Below are positions 29,466 through 37,420 of a stretch of 37,420 nt of DNA, in pieces; positions within the stretch are counted from its first letter, which is position 1, and each line of letters begins with the position of its first letter. The notes below the pieces were generated by a model. That model worked only from the letters and a program-made list of their open reading frames with translations, ran no database searches and was not told the DNA's origin. Source of the stretch: Longispora albida DSM 44784. GTDB taxonomy: Bacteria > Actinomycetota > Actinomycetes > Mycobacteriales > Micromonosporaceae. Location: assembly GCF_000379825.1 (NCBI RefSeq), contig NZ_KB903813.1, positions 45,802 to 83,221 on the forward strand, in the 5' to 3' direction. A program made the translations under genes and the position numbers.

Positions 29466-32400
29466 GTGAGACGGCAGGTCATCGGGGCGGTGGTCGCGAC
29501 GGCCGTGCTGTCGGCTGTGCTGCCGATGACGTTCGCGGTTGCCGCCGACGGCAAGGTGACCGGCTTCGTGTTCCGCGACTACAACTCCAACGGCACCAAG
29601 GACGCGGCGAGCACGACGAAGGGTACGGTGGCCGACCCGGGTGTGGCGGGAGTGACCGTCACGGCGTATGACTCGACGGGCAAGGCTGTAGGGGCGACGA
29701 CGACGGGCGCGGACGGCAACTACAGCCTGTCGGTGGCCGGTGCGGCGACCGATGACGTGCGGGTGGAGTTCACGACCCTGCCCGGGGGGACTTTCGCGAG
29801 CTGGCGCGGCAAGGACAACGGGACGAGTGTCCAGTTCGTGAAGCTGTCGGCGTCGCCGAAGGCGAATTTCGGCCTCCTGTCGCCCCAGGACTACTGCCAG
29901 GACAACCCGGATCTGGCCTACGGCTGCCAGCGGTTCGGCGACCCGGTCAACGGCGTGAACGGCAAAGAACTGAGCATGCAGATCACCCCTTACGACGCGA
30001 AAGCCCACGACCAGGCCACAGCTCCCAGCAAGGTGATCGCGAAGTTCTCGGAGACGGGGTCCTACTGGGGGCTGACGTATCCGCGGGTTCCGAAGGGCGC
30101 GGACAAGTTCATCTACACCGCCGCATACTTCAGGACCTCCTCAGGCCTCGGTCCCGGCGGGACCGGCGCGATCTATCAGACGGCGGCTGACGGCAAGGGA
30201 ACCAAGGTCTTCGCGGACCTGAACAAGCTTTTCGGCGCGGGAACGGCGGGCACGGATCCCCGGACGGGATACAAGACCAATACGGCACGGAACCTCGCCG
30301 GTGCCGGTGGGAACAAGCCGGGTACGTGGGCGGTCGACACCGCCTGGGACAGCACTGGCAAGGTGGCCCTTGGTGGTCTGACTACGGACGACACGAATCT
30401 CTACACGGTCAACCTCGCTGACAAGCAGCTCTACATCCTGCCGCTGTCCGGCCCGACGGCTGAGAACTCCAGCCGGGTCAAGATCCCGGTCGACCTGCCG
30501 GGAGCACAGAAGAGCTGCCCCGAATCTGACACGATCCCGTTCGCCGCGCAGTACAAGGATGGCAAGGTCTTCGTCGGCATCACCTGCAACGCGCGGAGCA
30601 CCCAGAAGGCAGGCGACCTGCGCGCCTACGTCTACACCTATGACGTGGCTGCGAAGACCTGGAGCAGCAAACCGGCCTTCGAATGGGAACTCGTCCGGCC
30701 CGCCGCCGCCGAGGTGTCCTATCTGGGCATCAAGAACAATGGCCTGTGGAATCCGTGGGTCAACAAGGACCCGTGGGACGTCGCGAAGTCCGCCACCCAC
30801 AAGACCTACCCGATGCCGCTGCTGGAGGGGATCACCTTCGACGGCGAGGACATGATCTTCGGTATCCGTGACATGTTCGGCGACATCAACCGGACCTACA
30901 ACCCCGGTTCCACCCGGGTCGCCTCCGGTGGTGACCTGGTGCGGGCGTGCCTGGTCAGTGGCAGCTACCAGCTGGAGAACGCCGGCAAGTGCGGCAGCCG
31001 GGGGCCCAGCACGAGCGCGAAGAACGGGCAGGGGCCGGGTGGCGGTGAGTTCTACAACGACACCAAGGTGACCAGTGAGCACGAGGAGACGAGCCACGGC
31101 GGCGTCTGGGTGGTCCCGGGCCGGGACAAGCTCGCCTGGACCGGCATGGACTCGCGCAGGCTGTGGACCGGTGGTGTGACGCTCAGCTCGAACATCGATG
31201 GCTCGCAGACCGCCCAGAAGTGGCAGACCTATCCGAGCGTCGACTGGGACACGTTCCAGAAGTCTAACGGCATGACCGACATCGAGTCGCTGTGCGACGC
31301 GGCGCCGCTGGAGATCGGTAACTACGTCTGGATCGACGAGAACAAGGACGGTATCCAGGACCCGGGCGAGAAGCCGGTGCCGGGTGTGACTGTCCGGCTC
31401 TACGACGAGACCGGCAGGCTGGTGGCCACTCAGGTCACCGATGCCAAGGGTGAGTACTACTTCAATGACAACAACGTGACCGGTGGGCTCAAGCGGGAGG
31501 CGAAGTACACGATCAAGCTGGACAAGCCGGAGGACTACGCCGCCGGCGGCCCGCTGGACGGCTACAAGCTGACCACCACCGACGCCGGGACCAAGGACAC
31601 CATCGACTCCGACGGTGTGATGAAGGACGGCTTCCCGGTCAAGGAGATCAGAACGGGGAAGTCCGGCGAGAACGACCACTCCTTCGACTTCGGCTTCAAC
31701 AAGGGCAAGCCTGATGCCATCATCACCAAGCGTGACCAGGTGACGAAGGACGAGGCCGATACCGCAGCCACCGCGATCACCTTCGACGCCGGTGAGACGC
31801 GGACGATCGAGATGCCGGTGGACAACACTGGTACCGAGGACCTGGCTGAGGTGTCCGTCAGCGACAAGACGTTCGCCGGCGACGCGAAGGTCACCGACCT
31901 GCAGTGCGTCTTCCCCGGCGACACCACGGCCACGGCCGCCGTGGCCCAGGCGGACGGTTCCCAGATCGTCAAGTGGGCTCCGACGTTCAGCAAACCACCG
32001 ACCAGGGTGTGGAAACCGGGGGAGAAATTCACCTGTACGGCCAAGCTGACCCTGCCCGCCGGCGCCAAGCCGCACGCCGACAAGATCACGCTGGACGCGA
32101 AGGCGGCAGCCGACGGCACCCCGATCAAGCGGGACAACGACTTCCACGCTGTCGTGCCCGGGATCGACATCGTGAAGTTCGACAAGCGGGACGCGACCAA
32201 GGTGCCGCCGAATCCGGTCGACGGCCCGGACGCGAAGGACGGGACTTACGGCGGGGCGACGAAGGGCGACTGGGACCCGAAGATCGACGCGGATACCGAA
32301 CCCGATGCGGTGATCTACCCGCTGAACGGGGCCACCACGGGCAAGCAGCCGATCGGTTTCATCGTCACGAACACGGGCAAGACCAAGCTGACCAATGTGG

Positions 32401-35400
32401 TCGTGGACGACACGACGATCACCGGCCCCAAGGTCACTGACATCGTCTGTACCTTCCCCGACGGGAAGACGGGCACTACCTGGGCCGGGATGTTCGCGAT
32501 CGGCGCGAGTTTCCCGTGTGCGGCGATGATCGAACTCAAGCCCGGTGACAAGTCGCACGACATCGCCGGAGTGGTCGCGGACGTCGTCGACCTGAAGACC
32601 GACAAGCCGAACGGCAAGACGGTCAACGACGAGGACCCGTACCACGCGAAGGTCCCCGGCAAGGAAGACATCGACATCACCAAGCGGGACAAGGAAACCG
32701 GCAAGGAGGCCGACACGGCCGACGACCCGCTGGTCTTCAACCCGGGTGAGACCCGGACCATCGAGATGCCCGTAACCAACACCGGCACGACAGACCTGGT
32801 CGAGGTGCTGATCACAGACCGGACGTTCGCCGGGGACGCGAAGGTGACCGACTTCGAGTGCATGTTCCCGGGTGCTACGGCTGCGACGAAGGCTTCTCCT
32901 GCTGCGGATGGTTCGCAGGTGGTGAAGTGGGATGCGACGTTTGCTACTCCGCCTACGGCGAAGTGGAAGCCGGGCGAGAAGTTCGTCTGTACGGCGAAGC
33001 TGACGCTGCCGGCTGGAGCGAAGCCCCACGGTGACAAGGTGCGGGTGGACGCCAAGGTGGACGGTACTGGCAAGCCGTTGAACAAGGACAACGACTTCAA
33101 CGCTGTGGTGCCCGGTATCGACATCGTGAAGTTCGACAACCGGGACGCCACCAAGGTACCGCCGAACCCGGTCGACGGCCCGGACAAGAAGGACGGGACG
33201 TACAGCGGGGAGACCAAGGGCAGCTGGGACGCGAAGGTAGATGCGGACACCGCTGCGAACGCGGTGGAGTACCCGCTGAACGGTGCGAGCACCGGCAAGC
33301 AGCCGATCGGCTTCATCGTCACGAACACCGGTAAGACCAAGCTGACGAATGTGGTCGTTGACGACACCACGATCGCCGGCCCGAAGGTCACGGACATTGC
33401 CTGTACCTTCCCCGACAACACCAAGGGCACGACCTGGGCCGGGATGTTCGAGATCGGGGCGAGTTTCCCGTGTACGGCGATGATCGAGCTCAAGCCCGGT
33501 GACACCTCGCATGACATTGCCGGCGTGACGGCTGATGTGGTCGACCCGGAGACCGGCAAGCCGGACGGTAAGAAGGTCGATGACGAGGACCCGTTCCACG
33601 CGAAGGTGCCGGGCAACGACGAGCCGGTCATCACCAAGCGGGACAAGGAAACCGGTAAGGAAGCTGACACGGCCGACGACCCGATGGTCCTCAAGCCCGG
33701 TGAGACGCGGGTGATCGAGATGCCGGTGGAGAACCGCGGTACCGGAGACCTGGTCGAGGTTGCCGTCTCGGATCGGACCTTTGCTGGTGATGTGAAGGTG
33801 ACGGACTTCGAGTGCACCTTCCCGGGTGCGACTGCCCCGACGAAGGCTGATGCTAACAACGTTGTGAAGTGGGCTGAGACTTTCGGTACTCCGGCCGCTC
33901 GGAAGTGGAAGCCGGGTGAGAAGTTCACCTGTACCGCGAAGCTGACGCTGCCTGCCGGTGCCAAACCGCACGGTGACAAGGTGCGCGTGGACGCGAAGTC
34001 TGACGCCACGGGCAAGCCGGTGTACCGGGACAACGACTTCCACGCGAAGGTCGGCGGTATCGACATCGTGAAGTTCGACGGTCGTGACGCCTCGAAGGTT
34101 CCGCCGAAGCCGGTGGACGGCCCGGACAAGAAGGACGGAAACTACGGCGGGGAGACCAAGGGCGCCTGGGATCCGAAGGTGGATGCCGACACCGAGCCCG
34201 ATGGTGTGCTATACCCGCTGAACGGCGGGACGACGGGCGCGCAGAAGGTGAGCGCGATCGTCACGAACACCGGTCAGGTCGACCTGGCGAACGTCGTGGT
34301 CGACGACCTGACGAAGACTGGGCCGGACGTGAAGGGCTGGGTGTGTACGTTCCCGGATGGTTCGAAGGGCTTGACCTGGGCGGGCTTGTTCAAGGTCGGT
34401 GCGTCGTTCCCGTGTGAGGGGACGCTGGAGCTGAAAGCCGGCGAGAAGCATCACGACATCGCGGGTGTGATCGCTGAGACGACCGACAAGGACGGCAAGC
34501 CCGACGGTAAGAAGGTCGATGACGAGGACCCGTTCCACGTCAGGGTGCCTGACAAGGAAGAGCCGATTATCACCAAGCGGGACAAGGAAACGGGGAAGGA
34601 GGCCGACACGGCTGACGATCCGATGGTCCTGAAGCCGGGTGAGACGCGGGTGATCGAGATGCCCGTGGAGAACCGTGGCACTGGCGATCTGGTCGAGGTT
34701 GCCGTCTCGGATCGGACCTTTGCTGGTGATGTGAAGGTGACGGACTTCGAGTGCACGTTCCCTGGTGCGACCGCTCCGACGAAGGCCGACGCCAGCAACG
34801 TTGTGAAGTGGGCTGAGACTTTCGGTACTCCGCCGGACCGGAAGTGGAAAGCAGGGGAGAAGTTCACGTGTACGGCGAAGCTGACGCTGCCTGCCGGGGC
34901 CAAGCCGCACGGCGACAAGGTGCGTGTCGACGCGAAGTCTGACGCCACCGGGAAGCCGGTGTTCCACGAGAACGACTTCCACGCGAAGGTTCCCGGGATC
35001 GACATCGTGAAGTTCGATGGCCGTGACGCGTCGAAGATTCCGCCGAAGCCCGTGGATGGCCCGGACAAGAAGGACGGCGAGTACGGCGGGGCGACCAACG
35101 GCAGCTGGGACGCGAAGGTCGACGCCGACACCGAAGCCAACGGGGTGGTCTACCCGGTGAACGGTGCGACCACCGGCCCGCAGAAGGTCAGCGCGATCGT
35201 CACCAACACGGGCGAGGTCGCCCTGGCGAACGTCGTGGTGGACGACCTGACCAAGACCGGGCCGGAGGTCAAGGGCTGGACGTGTACGTTCCCGGACGGT
35301 TCGAAGGGTCTGACCTGGGCCGGGCTGTTCAAGGTCGGTGCGTCGTTCCCGTGTGAGGGGACGCTGGAGCTCAAGCCCGGGGAGAAGCATCACGACATCG

Positions 35401-37420
35401 CGGGTGTGATCGCTGAGACGACTGACAAGGACGGCAAGCCCGACGGCAAGAAGATCGACGACGAGGACCCGTTCCACGCGAAGGTCCCCGACAAGGAAGA
35501 ACCCATCATCACCAAGCGGGACAAGGAAACCGGCAAGGAAGCCGACACCGCCGACGACCCGATGATCTTCAAGGCGGGCGAGACCCGGACCATCGAGATG
35601 CCGGTCGAGAATCGGGGTACCGGTGACCTGGTCGAGGTCGTGATCACTGACAGGACGTTCGCCGGTGATGTGAAGGTGACGGACCTGGAGTGCACGTTCC
35701 CAGGTGCGACGGCTCCGGCGAAGGCTGACGCCAGCAACGTTGTGAAGTGGGCTGAGACTTTCGGTACTCCGGCCGCCCGGAAGTGGAAGCCGGGTGAGAA
35801 GTTCACCTGTACGGCGAAGCTGACGCTTCCGGCTGGCTCGAAACTGCACGGCGACAAGGTGCGGGTGGACGCGAAGGTGGATGGCTCCGGCAAGCCGGTG
35901 TACAACGAGAACGACTTCCACGCGAAGGTTCCCGGGATCGACATCGTGAAGTTCGACGGCCGCGACGCCTCGAAGATCCCGCCGAAGCCGGTGGACGGCC
36001 CTGACAAGAAGGACGGGAACTATGGCGGGGAGACCAAGGGCGCCTGGGATCCGAAGGTCGACGCTGACACCGAACCCGATGGCGTGGTCTACCCGCTGAA
36101 CGGCGGGACGACGGGCGCGCAGAAGGTCAGTGCGATCGTCACCAACACCGGCGAAGTTGACCTGGCGAACGTGGTCGTGGACGACCTGACCAAGACTGGT
36201 CCCGCAGTCAAGAACTGGGTCTGTACGTTCCCCGACGGTTCGAAGGGCCTGACTTGGCCTGGGCTGTTCAAGGTCGGTGCGTCGTTCCCGTGTGAGGGCA
36301 CGCTGGAGCTGAAAGCCGGCGAGAAGCACCACGACATCGCGGGTGTGATCGCCGAGTCGACCGACAAGGACGGCAAGCCCGACGGTAAGAAGGTTGACGA
36401 CGAGGACCCGTTCCACGCCAAGGTTCCCAACACGGAGGACGTGGAGATCACCAAGCGGGACAAGGAGACCGGCAAGGAAGCCGACACGGCCAATGACCCG
36501 CTGGTCTTCAATCCTGGTGAGACTCGGGTGATCGAGATGCCGGTGACGAACACTGGCACGGCGGAGCTGGTCGAGGTACTGATCACCGACAAGACGTTCG
36601 CTGGGGACGCGAAGGTGACGGACTTCGAGTGCACCTTCCCAGGTGCTGCCACTGCGACGAAGGCGTCTCCGGGCGCGGATGGTTCGCAGGTGGTGAAGTG
36701 GGATGCGACCTTTGCTAATCCGCCCACGCAGAAGTGGAAGCCGGGTGAGAAGTTCACCTGTACGGCGAAGCTGACGCTTCCGGCTGGTGCGAAGCCGCAC
36801 GGCGACAAGGTCCGGGTCGATGCCAAGGTGGACGGCAGCGGGAAGCCGTTGAACAAGGACAACGACTTCCACGCGAAGGTTCCCGGGATCGACATCGTGA
36901 AATTCGACGGCCGCGACGCCAGCAAGATTCCGCCGAACCCGGTCGACGGCCCCGACAAGAAGGACGGGTACTACAACAACGCCACCGCGGGCAGCTGGGA
37001 TCGGTTCGTTGACGCCGACTCGAGTGGAGGCGCCGCGACGTACCAGCTGAACGGTGCGACGACGGGTCCGCAGAAGGTCAGCGCGATTGTCACGAACACC
37101 GGTCAGGTCGACCTCGCGAATATTGTGGTGGACGACCTGACCAGGGAAGGCCCGGAGGTGAAGGGCTGGGTGTGTACGTTCCCGGATGGTTCGAAGGGCC
37201 TGACCTGGGCTGGGTTGTTCAAGGTCGGCGCGTCGTTCCCATGTGAGGGGACGCTGGAGCTCAAGCCCGGCGAGAAGCACCACGACATCGCGGGTGTGAT
37301 CGCCGAGACGACCGACAAGGACGGCAAGCCCGACGGTAAGAAGGTCGATGACGAGGACCCGTTCCACGTCAGGGTGCCTGACAAGGAAGAGCCGATTATC
37401 ACCAAGCGGGACAAGGAAAC
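29466..37420 (+). CDS. Giant secreted SdrD-B-type surface protein with tandem repeats, 3' end beyond the window
   Basis: Open to the window edge, at least 2651 residues. From GTG 29466 (AGGA seven bases upstream) it starts with a normal signal peptide, MRRQVIGAVVATAVLSAVLP, cleavage near FAVAA. An in-frame ATG at 29307 would add 53 basic residues with weaker codon bias. Residues about 30-105 form an SdrD-B-like domain (VFRDYNSNGTKD...GVAGVTVTAYDSTG). About 120-605 looks like a beta-propeller (KVALGGLTTDDTNLYTVNLA). At about 616-740 lies a second SdrD-B domain (GNYVWIDENKDGIQDPGEKP), a fold that binds calcium in staphylococcal adhesins. From residue 753 the protein is six complete repeats of 313-318 residues and the start of a seventh. 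A cell-surface adhesive or structural role is likely. The wall-anchor region is not in the window. Confidence 0.88.
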   Translation, partial: MRRQVIGAVVATAVLSAVLPMTFAVAADGKVTGFVFRDYNSNGTKDAASTTKGTVADPGVAGVTVTAYDSTGKAVGATTTGADGNYSLSVAGAATDDVRVEFTTLPGGTFASWRGKDNGTSVQFVKLSASPKANFGLLSPQDYCQDNPDLAYGCQRFGDPVNGVNGKELSMQITPYDAKAHDQATAPSKVIAKFSETGSYWGLTYPRVPKGADKFIYTAAYFRTSSGLGPGGTGAIYQTAADGKGTKVFADLNKLFGAGTAGTDPRTGYKTNTARNLAGAGGNKPGTWAVDTAWDSTGKVALGGLTTDDTNLYTVNLADKQLYILPLSGPTAENSSRVKIPVDLPGAQKSCPESDTIPFAAQYKDGKVFVGITCNARSTQKAGDLRAYVYTYDVAAKTWSSKPAFEWELVRPAAAEVSYLGIKNNGLWNPWVNKDPWDVAKSATHKTYPMPLLEGITFDGEDMIFGIRDMFGDINRTYNPGSTRVASGGDLVRACLVSGSYQLENAGKCGSRGPSTSAKNGQGPGGGEFYNDTKVTSEHEETSHGGVWVVPGRDKLAWTGMDSRRLWTGGVTLSSNIDGSQTAQKWQTYPSVDWDTFQKSNGMTDIESLCDAAPLEIGNYVWIDENKDGIQDPGEKPVPGVTVRLYDETGRLVATQVTDAKGEYYFNDNNVTGGLKREAKYTIKLDKPEDYAAGGPLDGYKLTTTDAGTKDTIDSDGVMKDGFPVKEIRTGKSGENDHSFDFGFNKGKPDAIITKRDQVTKDEADTAATAITFDAGETRTIEMPVDNTGTEDLAEVSVSDKTFAGDAKVTDLQCVFPGDTTATAAVAQADGSQIVKWAPTFSKPPTRVWKPGEKFTCTAKLTLPAGAKPHADKITLDAKAAADGTPIKRDNDFHAVVPGIDIVKFDKRDATKVPPNPVDGPDAKDGTYGGATKGDWDPKIDADTEPDAVIYPLNGATTGKQPIGFIVTNTGKTKLTNVVVDDTTITGPKVTDIVCTFPDGKTGTTWAGMFAIGASFPCAAMIELKPGDKSHDIAGVVADVVDLKTDKPNGKTVNDEDPYHAKVPGKEDIDITKRDKETGKEADTADDPLVFNPGETRTIEMPVTNTGTTDLVEVLITDRTFAGDAKVTDFECMFPGATAATKASPAADGSQVVKWDATFATPPTAKWKPGEKFVCTAKLTLPAGAKPHGDKVRVDAKVDGTGKPLNKDNDFNAVVPGIDIVKFDNRDATKVPPNPVDGPDKKDGTYSGETKGSWDAKVDADTAANAVEYPLNGASTGKQPIGFIVTNTGKTKLTNVVVDDTTIAGPKVTDIACTFPDNTKGTTWAGMFEIGASFPCTAMIELKPGDTSHDIAGVTADVVDPETGKPDGKKVDDEDPFHAKVPGNDEPVITKRDKETGKEADTADDPMVLKPGETRVIEMPVENRGTGDLVEVAVSDRTFAGDVKVTDFECTFPGATAPTKADANNVVKWAETFGTPAARKWKPGEKFTCTAKLTLPAGAKPHGDKVRVDAKSDATGKPVYRDNDFHAKVGGIDIVKFDGRDASKVPPKPVDGPDKKDGNYGGETKGAWDPKVDADTEPDGVLYPLNGGTTGAQKVSAIVTNTGQVDLANVVVDDLTKTGPDVKGWVCTFPDGSKGLTWAGLFKVGASFPCEGTLELKAGEKHHDIAGVIAETTDKDGKPDGKKVDDEDPFHVRVPDKEEPIITKRDKETGKEADTADDPMVLKPGETRVIEMPVENRGTGDLVEVAVSDRTFAGDVKVTDFECTFPGATAPTKADASNVVKWAETFGTPPDRKWKAGEKFTCTAKLTLPAGAKPHGDKVRVDAKSDATGKPVFHENDFHAKVPGIDIVKFDGRDASKIPPKPVDGPDKKDGEYGGATNGSWDAKVDADTEANGVVYPVNGATTGPQKVSAIVTNTGEVALANVVVDDLTKTGPEVKGWTCTFPDGSKGLTWAGLFKVGASFPCEGTLELKPGEKHHDIAGVIAETTDKDGKPDGKKIDDEDPFHAKVPDKEEPIITKRDKETGKEADTADDPMIFKAGETRTIEMPVENRGTGDLVEVVITDRTFAGDVKVTDLECTFPGATAPAKADASNVVKWAETFGTPAARKWKPGEKFTCTAKLTLPAGSKLHGDKVRVDAKVDGSGKPVYNENDFHAKVPGIDIVKFDGRDASKIPPKPVDGPDKKDGNYGGETKGAWDPKVDADTEPDGVVYPLNGGTTGAQKVSAIVTNTGEVDLANVVVDDLTKTGPAVKNWVCTFPDGSKGLTWPGLFKVGASFPCEGTLELKAGEKHHDIAGVIAESTDKDGKPDGKKVDDEDPFHAKVPNTEDVEITKRDKETGKEADTANDPLVFNPGETRVIEMPVTNTGTAELVEVLITDKTFAGDAKVTDFECTFPGAATATKASPGADGSQVVKWDATFANPPTQKWKPGEKFTCTAKLTLPAGAKPHGDKVRVDAKVDGSGKPLNKDNDFHAKVPGIDIVKFDGRDASKIPPNPVDGPDKKDGYYNNATAGSWDRFVDADSSGGAATYQLNGATTGPQKVSAIVTNTGQVDLANIVVDDLTREGPEVKGWVCTFPDGSKGLTWAGLFKVGASFPCEGTLELKPGEKHHDIAGVIAETTDKDGKPDGKKVDDEDPFHVRVPDKEEPIITKRDKE
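31722..37420 (+). repeat. Tandem in-frame repeats of 939-954 bp (six complete, seventh begins)
   Basis: Units start at ITKRD, at 31722, 32676, 33630, 34569, 35508, 36447 and 37398, giving lengths of 954, 954, 939, 939, 939 and 951 bp. Each unit encodes domain A (GETRxIEMPVxNxGT...CxFPG...FxCTAKLTLPAGAKPH) and domain B (GIDIVKFDxRDASKxPP...NVVVDDxT...CTFPDG...FPCxxxxELKxG). Each domain carries one conserved pair of cysteines. The two domains resemble one another and DUF11-like beta-sandwiches. Confidence 0.92.

Noticed and set aside
30141-37367. Two very long minus-strand open frames (1300 and 1052 codons) opposite the surface-protein gene
   Set aside because: They are Arg/Leu/Val-rich shadows. 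The plus frame has clear domains, a signal peptide and repeats; the antisense frames stay open because the repeat DNA is GC-biased and repeated.
1-37420. CRISPR arrays, rRNA genes and insertion sequences
   Set aside because: Looked for short regular spaced repeats, rRNA blocks and transposase motifs and found none; the only long tandem repeats are the in-frame units of the surface protein.

Overview
The window is high-GC actinobacterial DNA. GTG starts are frequent, third codon positions are G/C rich, tRNA genes lack an encoded CCA, and there is an AICE-type conjugative element. Two large secreted subtilases and a SigE-family sigma factor would fit Micromonosporales or a related order, but the genus is an inference.

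Region 1 (about 1-10,970) is an actinomycete integrative and conjugative element (AICE). It opens with a ribbon-helix-helix/PemK-type toxin-antitoxin pair. Next come two leftward genes: a PP2C-like phosphatase and a helix-turn-helix regulator. The control region beside the regulator holds two identical-spacing TGTCTAG-N4-CTAGACA palindromes. A long rightward array follows: small AICE proteins, three mini zinc-ribbon proteins, a TraB/FtsK-like DNA pump, a RepSA-like HUH replication initiator, excisionase and tyrosine integrase. Most junctions overlap by a few bases. The three real gaps in this array each hold a copy of the same hairpin (conserved CTTGGCGG loop and a CCCTGAT tail) just upstream of a Shine-Dalgarno site. 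The second copy is preceded by a small tRNA-like three-way junction. I do not recognise this leader family; it is the best candidate here for something undescribed. The element stops just before a tRNA-Ser(UGA), but that tRNA shows its 5' end to the element, so the attachment sites are not settled.

Region 2 (11,053-26,820) is chromosomal. It holds a small membrane protein, a secreted type-B carboxylesterase with an FhuF-type iron reductase under a probable iron box, an NADP(H)/F420-type reductase, and a secreted beta-helix/PKD/FG-GAP protein. A flavohaemoglobin-like protein follows, divergent from the first subtilase. A SigE-family sigma factor with a translationally coupled membrane beta-propeller protein then sits between the two paralogous subtilases. 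Strong hairpin terminators separate the units.

Region 3 (26,820-29,465) is mostly non-coding: tRNA-Ser(GCU), tRNA-Arg(ACG), a terminator, decayed leftward coding fragments, and an AT-richer leader with a possible three-way junction and a 9-bp hairpin.

Region 4 (29,466 to the end, incomplete) is one giant secreted surface protein. It has two SdrD-B-like domains, a probable beta-propeller, and six complete tandem repeats of 313-318 residues (a seventh begins at the edge). Each repeat is a pair of beta-sandwich-like domains with two conserved cysteines per domain.
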